A stretch of 64,000 nucleotides of DNA from RYN-133 sp963754285 (GCA_963754285.1 CAVWFN010000007.1:496001-560000), one strand, 5' to 3'. Positions 1-9,085 are shown, numbered from the stretch's first letter. Numbers and translations are program-made. Notes: generated from the sequence alone by a model not told the origin.

Positions 1-253
1 GACGTGGTGCGAGTGGAAAGGCGCCGCGACCTATTGGGACGTGCTCGGCGTGACCGCGGCAGCCTGGTCGTATGAGACGCCGTCACCGGGGTACGAGGCG
101 ATCACGGGCTATGTGACCTTCTACCCCGCGCGTCTGGCGTGCTCGATCGACGGCGAGCCGGTGCGTCCGCAAGAGGGCGGCTTCTACGGCGGCTGGATCA
201 CTTCTGACGTCGTCGGACCGTTCAAGGGCGCGCCGGGGACACTCGGCTGGTAG
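1..253 (+). CDS. DUF427 domain protein (5' truncated by window edge)
   Basis: The frame is already open at the left edge and closes with TAG at 251-253, so only about 83 C-terminal residues are present and the start lies outside the window. Visible motifs are CEWKGAATYWDV, AAAWSY, FYPARL and the terminal GFYGGWITSDVVGPFKG, which together are the hallmark of the DUF427 fold. The family is common in actinobacteria and has no established biochemical role. The next gene starts 33 bases downstream on the same strand, so the two may be cotranscribed. Confidence 0.85.
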   Translation, partial: TWCEWKGAATYWDVLGVTAAAWSYETPSPGYEAITGYVTFYPARLACSIDGEPVRPQEGGFYGGWITSDVVGPFKGAPGTLGW

Positions 254-286
254 GGCGGCGAGACCGCGCAGGTAGCGTGGCCACAC

Positions 287-883
287 GTGTTCGACCTCGC
301 CGTCATCGCCACGGTGTTCGGCCTGGTGTTCGTGGCCGAACTCCCCGACAAGACCGCCGTCGCCGGCCTCGTGCTCGGTGCGCGGTTCCCGGCTCGGTGG
401 GTGTTCACGGGGATGGCGGCCGCGTTTCTCGTCCACGTCGTCATTGCGACGGCGGCGGGCTCGCTGCTGTCACTGTTGCCGCGCCGTCCGGTCGAAGCCG
501 TCGTCGGCGCGCTGTTCCTGTTGGGCGCCGTGCTGATCTGGCGCGAGGGGCTCGAAGCCGAAGAAGAGGAAGAGGACGAGGTGGCCGCCGTCCCGGAATC
601 AGCAGGGTTCCTGAAGGTCGCGACTCTGGGGTTCGGGGTCATCTTCGTCGCCGAGTGGGGCGACCTGACCCAGATCCTCACCGCGAACCTCGCGGCGAAG
701 TATCACGACCCGTTGTCGGTCGGGCTTGGTGCCGTCCTGGGACTCTGGGCAGTCGGCCTGCTCGCGATCCTCGGCGGCAAGACCCTGCTGAAGGTGCTGC
801 CGATCAAATGGATCACCCGCATCGCCGCAGCCGTGATGTTCGGGCTAGCCGTGTACTCGATCGTGGTCGCGATCCGCGGCTGA
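287..883 (+). CDS. TMEM165/GDT1-family (UPF0016) membrane transporter
   Basis: A 198-residue polytopic membrane protein starting at GTG. It is built as two homologous halves, each carrying the family's acidic motif E-x-G/P-D-(K/L)-T: VAELPDKTAVA near residue 16 and VAEWGDLTQIL near residue 120. The halves are joined by a strongly acidic linker (EAEEEEEDE, around residue 90). GDT1/TMEM165 proteins are cation transporters linked to Ca2+ or Mn2+ handling; the substrate here is not determined. The first motif has Pro where Gly is usual, and the second has Leu where Lys/Arg is usual. The gene converges on the minus-strand gene ending at 972. Confidence 0.85.
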   Translation: MFDLAVIATVFGLVFVAELPDKTAVAGLVLGARFPARWVFTGMAAAFLVHVVIATAAGSLLSLLPRRPVEAVVGALFLLGAVLIWREGLEAEEEEEDEVAAVPESAGFLKVATLGFGVIFVAEWGDLTQILTANLAAKYHDPLSVGLGAVLGLWAVGLLAILGGKTLLKVLPIKWITRIAAAVMFGLAVYSIVVAIRG

Positions 884-971
884 CCCGCCGTTTGCCCCGT
901 GCCGGTGCCTGCCTTGCCCCGCGGGCGCACGCGAATAGGTCGATCCAGCGGTGTCTACGCGGGCAAAGCAG

Positions 972-1517
972 TTAGTGGTCTAGGCGGTAGTCGGCCAGGA
1001 TGTGGCCGGACGGCGTACCCACGGTTCGCATGACCTCGAGCCGGGCCGCGGGCAGGCCGTCGAGCAGGCGGCGGCCGTGGCCGACGATCTGCGGCGCGAC
1101 GACGAGGCGGAGTTCGTCGACCACGCCACCGGCGAGCAGGCTCTGCGCGACCGAGATGCTGGCGTGGACGCCGATGTCGTCGCCGGGCTGGTCCTTGAGC
1201 GCGCGCACGAACTCGACGAGATCACCGTCGATCGCCGTGGCGTTGGGCCAGTCGCGGTCGAGTGGCGTAGACGTCGCGACGTATTTGCTGACGCCGTTGA
1301 TGAAGGTCGCGAACGGCTCGATCGTGGCCGTCGGCCAGAACTCGGCCCACTCGTTGTAGCTGGTCCGGCCCAGGATGACGGCGTCCTGCGCGGCGATGAC
1401 CGCGTCCAGGTTGGCGTCCATCGCCTCGTCCCACTCGGTGAAGAACTCATCCGGGCGCTCGGCAACGCCATCGAGCGAGAGCAACTCGTAGACGACGACA
1501 CGTCGCACGTTGGTCAC
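972..1517 (-). CDS. RibD C-terminal/dihydrofolate reductase-like protein
   Basis: A 181-residue protein of the dihydrofolate-reductase fold that also forms the RibD C-terminal domain. It opens with the typical strand RRVVVYELLSLDGVAE, followed by an ILGRTSYNEWAEFWP segment that matches the NADPH-binding part of the family. Near the C-terminus, VDELRLVVAPQIVGHGRRLL is the classic late motif of this group (YwjB/YyaP-like). The start is GTG at 1517, six bases after the upp stop, with a GGAAG ribosome site between them, so it is probably the second gene of a upp operon. The substrate is unknown. It is a general NADPH reductase-like protein rather than true FolA. Confidence 0.8.
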   Translation of the reverse strand: MTNVRRVVVYELLSLDGVAERPDEFFTEWDEAMDANLDAVIAAQDAVILGRTSYNEWAEFWPTATIEPFATFINGVSKYVATSTPLDRDWPNATAIDGDLVEFVRALKDQPGDDIGVHASISVAQSLLAGGVVDELRLVVAPQIVGHGRRLLDGLPAARLEVMRTVGTPSGHILADYRLDH

Positions 1518-1523
1518 CTTCCG

Positions 1524-2147
1524 TCAGCGAGGGCCGAACTGGCGGTCCCCGGCGTCGCCGAGACCAGGAACGATGTAGGCGTTCTCGTTGAGCCGCTCGT
1601 CGATGCTCGCGGTGAACAGCCGGATCGGCAGCCTGCTCGCCTCGAGGGCGGCGATGCCGTCGGGTGCTGCGAGCGCGCAGATGACGGTCAGGTCGTCGGC
1701 GCCGCGGTCGCTGAGCAGCCGCAGGCTGTGCAGCAGCGACCCGCCGGTCGCGACCATCGGGTCGAGCACGATCACCGGTCGCCCGGCCAGCGAGTCGGGC
1801 AGCGAGGCCATGTACGGATGCGGCTCGTGCGTGTCTTCGTCGCGGGCGATGCCGACGAAACCCATCTGCGACTCGGGCAGCAGGTTGAACGCCGCCTCGG
1901 CCATGCCCAGCCCGGCCCGCAGCACCGGCACGAGCAGGGGCGGATTCGGGATCGCCGTACCGGTGGTCGTCGCCACCGGCGTCACCACCTCGACATCAGA
2001 GCGCTCGAGCGTGCGGGTTGCCTCGTAGACGAGCAGCGTGGCCAGTTCTCGAAGCGCCGCCCGGAACTCGGCGTTGCTGCTGTTCTGGTCGCGCATGACC
2101 GTCAACCGGGCCTGCACGATCGGATGCTCGACGACGGTGGTGTCCAC
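1524..2147 (-). CDS. upp: Uracil phosphoribosyltransferase
   Basis: 207 residues, the usual length for Upp. The enzyme makes UMP from uracil and PRPP in pyrimidine salvage. The start is GTG. Diagnostic segments are the N-terminal HPIVQARLTVMRDQ, the RAGLGMAEA motif, the PRPP-binding loop VIVLDPMVATGGSL (around residues 125-140) and the uracil-binding C-terminal segment with YIVPGLGDAGDRQFG. It is divergent from the 2214 membrane-protein gene across 66 bases and is followed by the RibD-like gene. It fits the nucleoside breakdown genes elsewhere in the window (deoA, cdd, deoC), which release uracil. Confidence 0.95.
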   Translation of the reverse strand: MDTTVVEHPIVQARLTVMRDQNSSNAEFRAALRELATLLVYEATRTLERSDVEVVTPVATTTGTAIPNPPLLVPVLRAGLGMAEAAFNLLPESQMGFVGIARDEDTHEPHPYMASLPDSLAGRPVIVLDPMVATGGSLLHSLRLLSDRGADDLTVICALAAPDGIAALEASRLPIRLFTASIDERLNENAYIVPGLGDAGDRQFGPR

Positions 2148-2213
2148 GCGTCAGACCCTAATCTGAGTACGGCTACCCATGTGCCGCGCGCCTCGACCGA
2201 TGAGGGTCGAGCT
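2148..2213. promoter_or_regulatory. Divergent promoter region upp / DUF2339-like gene
   Basis: The 66 bases between two outward-facing starts (GTG at 2147 minus, ATG at 2214 plus) must hold the 5' ends of both units unless promoters lie inside coding sequence. A purine-rich GAGGG lies about 8 bases before the ATG. No clear operator was recognised. Confidence 0.4.
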
Positions 2214-4079
2214 ATGACCTCTGTCGATCCGCTTCCTCGCCTGGCCGCCGCGCTCTCCGACATCAGCGCGCAGCTTCAGGACATCAGCAACGAGATCCGC
2301 ACCGCGTCGGCCCCGAGCGCGGCCACCCTGCCGGCGCAACCTGGTTACCCGCCGCCACCGAATCCCGTCCCGGGCTTCGCCCTCGCATCGCCCTACGCGA
2401 CCGCACCCGCACCGCCCTACGCGGCCGCACCCGCACCGCCGCCGGCGTACTACCCGCCGCAGCCCGCTCCCGGGCCGGCGCACGCCTACCCCCAGTTCCC
2501 CGACGACGAACCGGCGCCGCCCCGCGCCACCCTTTGGGAGCGGATGAGCCGCGAAGGTGCGGGCAGCAAGCTTGTCGCCTGGATCGGCGGTGCGGTGACC
2601 CTGGCGGGCGTCGTCCTGCTGCTCGTCCTCGCCATCCAGCGCGGCTACATCGGCCCCGTGCCGCGCATCGTGCTCGGAGCGGCCCTCGGCCTCGCGCTGG
2701 TGGCTATCGCGCTGCGGCTGCACCGCTCCCCCGACGGACGCACCGGCGCGATCGCCGTCGCCGCCACGGGCGCGGCCGTCTTGTATCTCGACACCGTCGC
2801 GGCGACCGGCTACTACCACTTCGTCCCGGCGTGGGCTGGCCTCGCGCTCGGCCTGCTCGTTGCGGTCGGCGGCGTGCTGATCGCGTGGCGCTGGGATGCC
2901 GAGGTGCTCGCCGTCTTCGTCGTCCTCGGCTCTGCGGCGACAGCGCCGTTCGTGACGCGCGACGTCACCTTGTTGATCGGCTTCCTGCTCGTGCTGCAGA
3001 TCGCCAGCTCGCCTGCCCAACTGCAACAGCGATGGACGACGCTGGCCCCGGTTGCTGCCGCACCGCCCGTGCTCGCCGTGCTGCTCGACGCGACCGTCGC
3101 GCAACTCGGCCACAGCGCCGACCGCCTGACGATCGCCGCCTTGGCCGTTGCGACATCGCTGGTGCAGCTCGTCGTGTCGACCCTGCTCGCGCGAGATCCG
3201 CAGCGTCCGGCCGAAGCGGCGCTCGGCATGGTGCTGGCCGCTCCCGTCCCGACGCTGGTCGCTGTGCTGCTCGTCGCCCGCTGGGACGGCGTCGCGCTGG
3301 CGGGCGGGCTCGGCGCCGCGCTGGTCGTGGTCGGGGCGGCGCGCCGCATGCTGGGTCTACCGTCACGCTTCGCCGACGCGGCCGTCATCGCGGGTCTGGC
3401 CGCGCTGTTCGAGGCGACGTGCATCGCGTGCACCGGTGACGTGCGCGCGCTCGCCCTGCTCGCCGGCGCGGTGTTGCTCGCCGTTGTCGCCGAACGCCTT
3501 CGCCACGGCGCATCCCTCGCCGCGGCCACGGTGTTCGGTGCCGTCGGGCTCGCGGTCGCTCTCGGCGAAGCAGCACGTCCGAGCTATCTGGCGATCGCAC
3601 CGGCGAACCGGATTGCGATGCGTTCGGTGATTTCGGCCGGCACGACCGGCGTCATCATCGTCGTCGCCGCCCTGGTGTTGTCGTGGGCGGCCGGTCGCGT
3701 TGTCACGGCGTCCGACCCTGCGAGCCCGCACGCCCGCTGGACCGTCGCCGGACTCGTCACGCTCTACGGCGCGAGCGCCGCTGTGGTGAGCATCGGGCTC
3801 GCCATCTCTCCCGATCGGCACGGCTTCCTCATCGGGCACATGCTGGTGACGCTGTCGTGGACGGTTTGCGCGATCGTCCTGCTGCTCCGGCACACCGACT
3901 CGGCGCCGCTGCGGGTTGCGGGTCTGGCGCTGGTCGCCGCCGCGCTCGCGAAGCTCGTGCTGTTCGATCTTGCCTCGCTGAGCGGAGTCCCGCGCGTACT
4001 GGCCTTCCTCGGCGCCGGGCTCGTGCTGCTCGCGGCCGGCGCCCGCTACGCACGCCTGTCCGCGAGCAGCCGTCCCTAG
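2214..4079 (+). CDS. DUF2339-like polytopic membrane protein
   Basis: 621 residues. The ATG at 2214 was chosen because the protein from there has a sensible cytoplasmic N-terminus and a GAGGG ribosome site; the much longer open frame to the left is antisense to upp and the RibD-like gene. The first ~35 residues form an amphipathic helix (LAAALSDISAQLQDISNEI), followed by a proline/alanine-rich linker to about residue 110. The rest is a run of a dozen or more hydrophobic helices, the arrangement of DUF2339 membrane proteins. Its function is unknown. The deoC start is only 9 bases downstream, so it may be cotranscribed with the deoxyribose pathway. Confidence 0.7.
   Translation: MTSVDPLPRLAAALSDISAQLQDISNEIRTASAPSAATLPAQPGYPPPPNPVPGFALASPYATAPAPPYAAAPAPPPAYYPPQPAPGPAHAYPQFPDDEPAPPRATLWERMSREGAGSKLVAWIGGAVTLAGVVLLLVLAIQRGYIGPVPRIVLGAALGLALVAIALRLHRSPDGRTGAIAVAATGAAVLYLDTVAATGYYHFVPAWAGLALGLLVAVGGVLIAWRWDAEVLAVFVVLGSAATAPFVTRDVTLLIGFLLVLQIASSPAQLQQRWTTLAPVAAAPPVLAVLLDATVAQLGHSADRLTIAALAVATSLVQLVVSTLLARDPQRPAEAALGMVLAAPVPTLVAVLLVARWDGVALAGGLGAALVVVGAARRMLGLPSRFADAAVIAGLAALFEATCIACTGDVRALALLAGAVLLAVVAERLRHGASLAAATVFGAVGLAVALGEAARPSYLAIAPANRIAMRSVISAGTTGVIIVVAALVLSWAAGRVVTASDPASPHARWTVAGLVTLYGASAAVVSIGLAISPDRHGFLIGHMLVTLSWTVCAIVLLLRHTDSAPLRVAGLALVAAALAKLVLFDLASLSGVPRVLAFLGAGLVLLAAGARYARLSASSRP
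2391..2438 (+). repeat. Tandem 24-bp repeat encoding a PYA-x-APAP linker
   Basis: Two adjacent 24-base copies that differ at one position (CGACCG against CGGCCG). They encode the repeated PYATAPAP / PYAAAPAP linker of the DUF2339-like protein. This is probably a simple in-frame duplication in a low-complexity segment. Confidence 0.8.
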
Positions 4080-4088
4080 ACTGGACGC

Positions 4089-5042
4089 GTGACAGCCACG
4101 ATCGATCGCTCGACGTTCAGCGACGTCACCCGCGACAACGGGTCGCTGCGGCGGTTCCTGCACGGGTTGCCGGGCGTCGACCAAGTGGGGGCGGAGGCGC
4201 GGGCCGCAACGCTGGCCACGCGCAGCATCAAGACGACGGCGAAGGCCTGGGCGATCGACACGGCGATCCGCATGGTCGACCTGACGACGCTCGAAGGCGC
4301 TGACACGCCTGGCAAGGTCCGCTCGCTGTGCGCGAAGGCCCGCCGTCCCGACCCGTCCGACCCCACGGCGCCGCCGGTCGCTGCGGTGTGCGTCTACCCC
4401 GACCTCGTCGAGACCGCGGTCGACGCACTGCGCGGCAGCGGCGTGCAGGTCGCCAGCGTCGCGACAGCCTTCCCGTCAGGACGTGCGGCTTTGAGCACGA
4501 AGCTGCAGGACGTGCGCGATGCGGTCGCTGCCGGTGCGACCGAGATCGACATGGTGATCGACCGCGGCGCGTTTCTGGCAGGCCACTATCTGCAGGTGTT
4601 CGACGAGATCGTCGCCACAAAGGCCGAATGCGGCGACGCGCACCTGAAGGTCATCCTCGAAACCGGCGAGCTGGCAACGCTCGACAACGCCCGCCGTGCG
4701 TCGTGGCTGTCGCTGATCGCCGGCGGCGACTTCATCAAGACCTCGACGGGCAAGGTGTCACCGGCGGCAACGCCCCCGGTCGCGCTGGTGATGCTGGAGG
4801 CCGTACGCGACTACGCCGACGTGACCGGCGACGTGCGGGGCGTGAAACTGGCCGGTGGAATTCGCGCGTCCAAAGAGGCCGTGCGCTACCTCGTGATGGT
4901 CAACGAGGTCGCCGGCGAGCAATGGCTCGATCCGCACCTGTTCCGGTTCGGCGCGTCCAGCCTGCTCAACGATCTGCTGCAGCAGCGCCACAAACTCGCG
5001 ACCGGCAACTATGACGGTCCTGACTACGTAACAGTGGACTAG
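4089..5042 (+). CDS. deoC: Deoxyribose-phosphate aldolase
   Basis: 317 residues, starting at GTG. DeoC cleaves 2-deoxyribose-5-phosphate to glyceraldehyde-3-phosphate and acetaldehyde. Motifs seen: MVDLTTLEG near residue 59, VCVYPDLVETA, ATAFPSGRA, TEIDMVIDRGAFLAG, LKVILETGEL, the Schiff-base lysine segment FIKTSTGKVSPAATP, and the phosphate-binding GVKLAGGIRASKEA. It is longer than the ~250 residues of the short enterobacterial-type enzyme, with an N-terminal extension typical of the actinobacterial/animal group. The stop and the next start (5045) are two bases apart, so it is translationally linked to the aldehyde dehydrogenase that can remove acetaldehyde. Confidence 0.95.
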   Translation: MTATIDRSTFSDVTRDNGSLRRFLHGLPGVDQVGAEARAATLATRSIKTTAKAWAIDTAIRMVDLTTLEGADTPGKVRSLCAKARRPDPSDPTAPPVAAVCVYPDLVETAVDALRGSGVQVASVATAFPSGRAALSTKLQDVRDAVAAGATEIDMVIDRGAFLAGHYLQVFDEIVATKAECGDAHLKVILETGELATLDNARRASWLSLIAGGDFIKTSTGKVSPAATPPVALVMLEAVRDYADVTGDVRGVKLAGGIRASKEAVRYLVMVNEVAGEQWLDPHLFRFGASSLLNDLLQQRHKLATGNYDGPDYVTVD

Positions 5043-5044
5043 CC

Positions 5045-6466
5045 ATGTTCGAGTACGCACCTGCTCCTGAGTCACGCGATATCGCGCGGCTCAAGCCGAG
5101 CTACCAGATCTTCGTCGACGGTCAGTTCCGCGACGGCCGCGGCGACGCGATCAAGACGATCAACCCGGCTGACGAGTCGCCGTTGGCCGAGGTCGCCGAA
5201 GCAAGCACGGCTGACGTCGCCGATGCGGTCAAGGCCGCACGCAAGGCGGCCGACAAGTGGGCGAAGCTGCCCGGCAAGGACCGCGGCAAATACCTGTTCC
5301 GCATCGCGCGCGCGATCCAGGAACGCGGCCGCGAGCTCGCCGTGCTGGAATCGCTCGACAACGGCAAGCCGATCCGCGAGTCGCGCGACGTCGACGTCCC
5401 GACCGCGGCGGCGCACTTCTTCTACTACGCCGGCTGGGCCGACAAGCTGCAGCACGCCGGGTTCGGGCCCGACCCGAAGCCGGTCGGTGTCGCCGGTCAG
5501 GTCATCCCGTGGAACTTCCCGCTACTGATGGCGGCGTGGAAGATCGCGCCGGCCCTCGCGTGCGGCAACACCGTCGTCCTCAAGCCTGCCGAGACGACGC
5601 CGCTCACCGCGCTCGTCCTCGCCGAGATCATCGCCGAGGCCGATCTGCCTCCTGGTGTCGTGAACATCCTCGCGGGCGGCCCGGAGATCGGAGCGGCCAT
5701 CGTCGAGGACGACGGCCTCGACAAGATCGCGTTCACCGGCTCGACCGAAGTCGGCAAGATCATCCAGCGCACCCTCGCCGGCACCGGCCGGCGGCTCTCG
5801 CTCGAGCTCGGCGGCAAGGCGGCCAACATCGTGTTCGACGACGCCCCACTCGACCAGGCGGTCGAAGGCATCGTCAACGGGATCTTCTTCAACCAGGGCC
5901 AGGTCTGTTGCGCAGGCTCGCGACTGCTCGTCCAGGAATCCATCGAGGACGAGCTGATCGCAGCTCTCAAGCGCCGCCTCGGCACGCTGCGCGTCGGTGA
6001 CCCACTCGACAAGAACACCGATGTCGGCGCGATCAACTCCGCCGCGCAGCTCGCGCGCATCCGGGAGCTCACCGACTCCGGCGAGGCCGAGGGTGCGTCG
6101 CGCTGGTCGCCGGAGTGCACCCTTCCCGATCGCGGCTACTGGTTCGCACCGACCGTGTTCACCGGCGTCTCGCAAGCGAACCGCATCGCACAGGAAGAGA
6201 TCTTCGGGCCCGTCCTCTCGGTGCTCACGTTCCGCACGCCGGACGAAGCGGTGGCGAAGGCGAACAACACGCCGTACGGCTTGTCGGCCGGGGTGTGGAC
6301 CGAGAAGGGCTCGCGCATCCTCTCGATGGCGAACAAACTGCGCGCCGGAGTCGTGTGGGCCAACACGTTCAACCGGTTCGACCCGACCTCGCCGTTCGGT
6401 GGCTACAAAGAGTCCGGTTACGGCCGCGAGGGCGGCCGGCACGGGCTGGAGGCCTACCTTGACTGA
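5045..6466 (+). CDS. Aldehyde dehydrogenase, catalytic member of an ALDH pair
   Basis: 473 residues, full ALDH length, NAD(P)-dependent oxidation of an aldehyde to the acid. Conserved residues are visible: VIPWNFP (Asn157), LKPAETTP (Lys180), FTGSTEVG (cofactor-binding turn near 232), LELGGK (general base Glu254), GQVCCAGSR (catalytic Cys288, with a neighbouring Cys289), and the EEIFGPVLS / PFGGYKESGYGREGG signatures near the end. It starts 2 bases after deoC and is followed 23 bases later by an ALDH-like gene lacking catalytic residues. The neighbourhood suggests acetaldehyde from DeoC as substrate. The two-gene arrangement mirrors the two domains of ALDH16 proteins. Confidence 0.93.
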   Translation: MFEYAPAPESRDIARLKPSYQIFVDGQFRDGRGDAIKTINPADESPLAEVAEASTADVADAVKAARKAADKWAKLPGKDRGKYLFRIARAIQERGRELAVLESLDNGKPIRESRDVDVPTAAAHFFYYAGWADKLQHAGFGPDPKPVGVAGQVIPWNFPLLMAAWKIAPALACGNTVVLKPAETTPLTALVLAEIIAEADLPPGVVNILAGGPEIGAAIVEDDGLDKIAFTGSTEVGKIIQRTLAGTGRRLSLELGGKAANIVFDDAPLDQAVEGIVNGIFFNQGQVCCAGSRLLVQESIEDELIAALKRRLGTLRVGDPLDKNTDVGAINSAAQLARIRELTDSGEAEGASRWSPECTLPDRGYWFAPTVFTGVSQANRIAQEEIFGPVLSVLTFRTPDEAVAKANNTPYGLSAGVWTEKGSRILSMANKLRAGVVWANTFNRFDPTSPFGGYKESGYGREGGRHGLEAYLD

Positions 6467-6489
6467 GCGAGCCCTGCGGAGCGGAAAAA

Positions 6490-7350
6490 ATGACTGATCG
6501 TGTCTCGGTGCGCAAGACGTACAAGCTCTACATCGGCGGCGCGTTCCCGCGTTCCGAGTCCGGCCGCTCGTATCCGGTGACCTCCGCCAAGGATGATCTG
6601 CTCGCACACGCCGCGCAGGCGTCACGCAAGGACGTCCGCGATGCGGTCGTCGCGGCGCGCAAGGCGTTCGGCGGGTGGTCTGCGGCGACCGCATACAACC
6701 GCGGCCAGATCTTGTACCGCGTCGCCGAGATGCTCGAAGGACGCCGCGCACAGTTCGCCGACGAGGTCGCGGCCGCCGAGGGAGGCTCGGCGAAGTCTGC
6801 CCTGACGCTGGTCGACGAGGCGATCGACCGCTGGGTCTACTACGCCGGCTGGGCCGACAAGTACGCCCAGGTCGCGGGCAGCAGCAATCCGGTCGCCGGG
6901 CCGTACTTCAACTTCTCGGTGCCCGAGCCGACCGGCGTCGTCGGTGTGCTCGCGCCGCAGGATTCGTCGTTGCTCGGGCTGGTGTCGGTCGTCGCTCCGG
7001 TGATTGCGACGGGCAACACCGCGGTTGTCGTGGCGTCCGAGCGGCGTCCGCTGCCGGCAGTGTCGCTCACCGAGGTGCTCGCGACTTCTGACCTGCCGGG
7101 CGGCGTGATCAACCTGCTGACCGGACGCACGGCCGAACTCGCACCGTGGCTCGCCGCGCACCGCGACGTCAACGCCATCGACCTCACTGGCGCAGCCGCG
7201 GGCGAGCGGGCGTCGCTCGAGATTGCGGCGGCCGACAACGTCAAGCGCGTCTTCATCCCGCGGAACACCGCGTGGGCCGATGACCCGGGCACCACGCGTA
7301 TCAGCGCGTTCGTCGAGACCAAGACGGTGTGGCACCCGATCGGGGTGTGA
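6490..7350 (+). CDS. Short ALDH-like protein without catalytic residues
   Basis: 286 residues, about 60% of normal ALDH length. It aligns by eye with the N-terminal and cofactor-binding parts of the preceding ALDH: KLYIGGAFPRSESGR, ARKAFGGWSAATAYNRGQILYRVAEMLE, WVYYAGWADKYAQVAG and TGVVGVLAPQDSSLL (where PWNFP is expected). The frame closes before any GQ-x-C cysteine segment, and no LELGGK equivalent is recognisable. There is no leftover coding frame downstream, so this looks like a designed short protein rather than a fresh truncation. A GCGGAGCGGAAAAA ribosome site precedes the ATG. It is probably a pseudoenzyme partner of the 5045 ALDH, as in the C-terminal domain of ALDH16; this role is inferred. 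Confidence 0.85.
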   Translation: MTDRVSVRKTYKLYIGGAFPRSESGRSYPVTSAKDDLLAHAAQASRKDVRDAVVAARKAFGGWSAATAYNRGQILYRVAEMLEGRRAQFADEVAAAEGGSAKSALTLVDEAIDRWVYYAGWADKYAQVAGSSNPVAGPYFNFSVPEPTGVVGVLAPQDSSLLGLVSVVAPVIATGNTAVVVASERRPLPAVSLTEVLATSDLPGGVINLLTGRTAELAPWLAAHRDVNAIDLTGAAAGERASLEIAAADNVKRVFIPRNTAWADDPGTTRISAFVETKTVWHPIGV

Positions 7351-7398
7351 TGCTCAGGGCCGGCGCTCGTCCGGTGTGACCGCAAGTGTGACCGGAAC

Positions 7399-7426
7399 AA
7401 CCTCGCCGAGCGCGCTCGGCGAGGTT
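7399..7426 (+). terminator. Strong hairpin after the deoC-ALDH operon
   Basis: A perfect 13-base inverted repeat (AACCTCGCCGAGC at 7399-7411 and its complement at 7414-7426) with only two bases between the arms, followed by TGTCT. It lies 48 bases after the short ALDH stop and before the next gene. It is a good candidate transcription terminator, although the U-tract is short, as is common in high-GC genomes. Confidence 0.7.
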
Positions 7427-7470
7427 TGTCTAGCGTTCGAGTCGATAAAGCCGACTCGAGGGAGCCCTGC

Positions 7471-8965
7471 ATGCCCCGCCCGCGACGCGTGATCGCCGCA
7501 CTGACCGTCCTGTCCGCTGTTGCCGCCTCGCCCGCGGTCGCGGCGACACCCGTTGTCCCGATTCCGGGGACGCCGGACACGACCTATGTCGGACACGCTG
7601 CGGTCGCGCACCCGATTCGCGGTGTCGTCCGCACGCCGCAGAATCGATTCCTCGCTCCGAACGGTGACTCCGGCATCCACAACGACGGCTGGCAGACCAA
7701 CACGTACCGACGCTCTGCGCCGCTCGGGCACAACCCGACCACGATCTCAGCAGCGGTCGGCGGCGAGTGCGGGTCGATCACGTTCGACCACGCCGGACGC
7801 ATCGTCGCGACGTGCATCGGCGAGCGCACCGGGCTCTACCTCATCGACCCGAACACCCTTGCCACGCTCGGGTTCTACTCATTGCCGGGCCGCGATATCC
7901 AGTCGATCACGAGCCACCCCGACCCGTTCAACGACTTCAGCGGGGGCGGCTACTTCTACCTCGACAACCTCGATCGCGCAGTCATCGCGACGCGCGACGG
8001 GCACGTGCTGGTGCTCGCCGAGAACCGCGCGCACGACGGTTTCGTCCTGCAGCGCAACTACAACGAATCAGGAAAGCTGCGCAGCGGCGAAACGATGAAC
8101 TCGGTGCTGCCCGACAGCAGCGGCCTGTTGTGGTTCGTCGCCAAGACCGACGGCGTCGTCGGGACGATCGCCCGCAAGACCGGACGCACTCACGTCATGC
8201 GGCTGGGCAGCGGCAGCAATGGCGAGATCGAGAACTCGTTCGCGGTCGGCGCACATCGCGACGTCTACATCGCCACGAACCGGCAGGTTGTACCGCTTCA
8301 CCGCCGGCTCGAACGGACGCCCGCGCGTGGTGTGGTCGGTGCGGTATCGCCGCATCGCAGCCACGAAACCCGGCCAGGTCGACAACGGCACGGGGACTAC
8401 GCCGGCGCTGCTGCCCGGCGGCTACGTCGCCATCACCGACAATGCCGACCCGATGGATGTCGTGGTCTACCGCACGGCACCGCATCCGAGCGCGGGACGG
8501 CAGGTGTGCTCGATTCCCGTGTTCGGCAAGGGCGCGGGCGACACCGAGAACTCGCTCATCGCAGCCGGGCGCTCGCTGATCGTCGAGAACAACTACGGCT
8601 ACAGCGACCCCTCGGCGACGAGCGGCGGACGCACGACCACACCCGGACTCGCACGCGTCGACATCAATGCGAACGGCCGCGGTTGTCATCGGGTGTGGAC
8701 GAACCGACGATTCGCCGCGCCGTCGGTCGTCCCGAAGCTCTCTCTCGCCACCGGACTCGTCTACACGTACACGAAGGGCACCGACGGCACCGATCGTTGG
8801 TCGTGGACGGCATTGAGTTTCCGCACCGGCCGGCGCATCTGGTCGCGCGCCAATGGCGACGGTCTCGGCTTCAACAACAACTACGCCGGCATCTCGATCG
8901 GGCCGAACCGTCGGGCCTACCTCGGCGTGCTCGGCGGCATCACCATGTTGCGCGACACCCGCTGA
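7471..8965 (+). pseudogene. Secreted propeller-like protein, broken by a frameshift near 8280
   Basis: The ATG at 7471 follows a GAGGGAG ribosome site and opens a signal peptide (RRVIAALTVLSAVAASPAVAA). The reading frame encodes a repetitive beta-rich protein (GSITFDHAGRIVATCIGERTGLYLID, GYFYLDNLDRAVIATRDGHVLVLAEN) resembling PQQ/WD-type propeller repeats. At about 8278-8283 the sense passes from frame 1 (DVYIATN) to frame 2 (TGRLYRFTAGSNGRPRVVW), continuing sensibly to TGA at 8965 (YAGISIGPNRRAYLGVLGG). Restoring two bases, for example AC after ACGAAC, would join the parts into a ~498-residue protein. It could be a real pseudogene or a base-calling error. The exported protein's function is unknown. 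Confidence 0.75.
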
Positions 8966-9085
8966 CAAATCTGCATAGACCGGCACGTAGTTCGCACGCG
9001 CCGCCGACGGCCCGGGTGATCTATTACCCTGCTGCCACGCACTGCGCCGTCCGACCGGCGCATGGTGGCTGGAGGGAGTCGGCTC

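Noticed and set aside
884..971. Terminator hairpin between GDT1 and RibD-like genes
   Set aside because: TTTGCCCC and GGGCAAA words can pair only weakly across a long loop; not strong enough to report.
1002..2213. Long open frame on + strand leading into the 2214 gene
   Set aside because: It is antisense to upp and the RibD-like gene, Arg/Asp-rich and without a family; the real start is the ATG at 2214.
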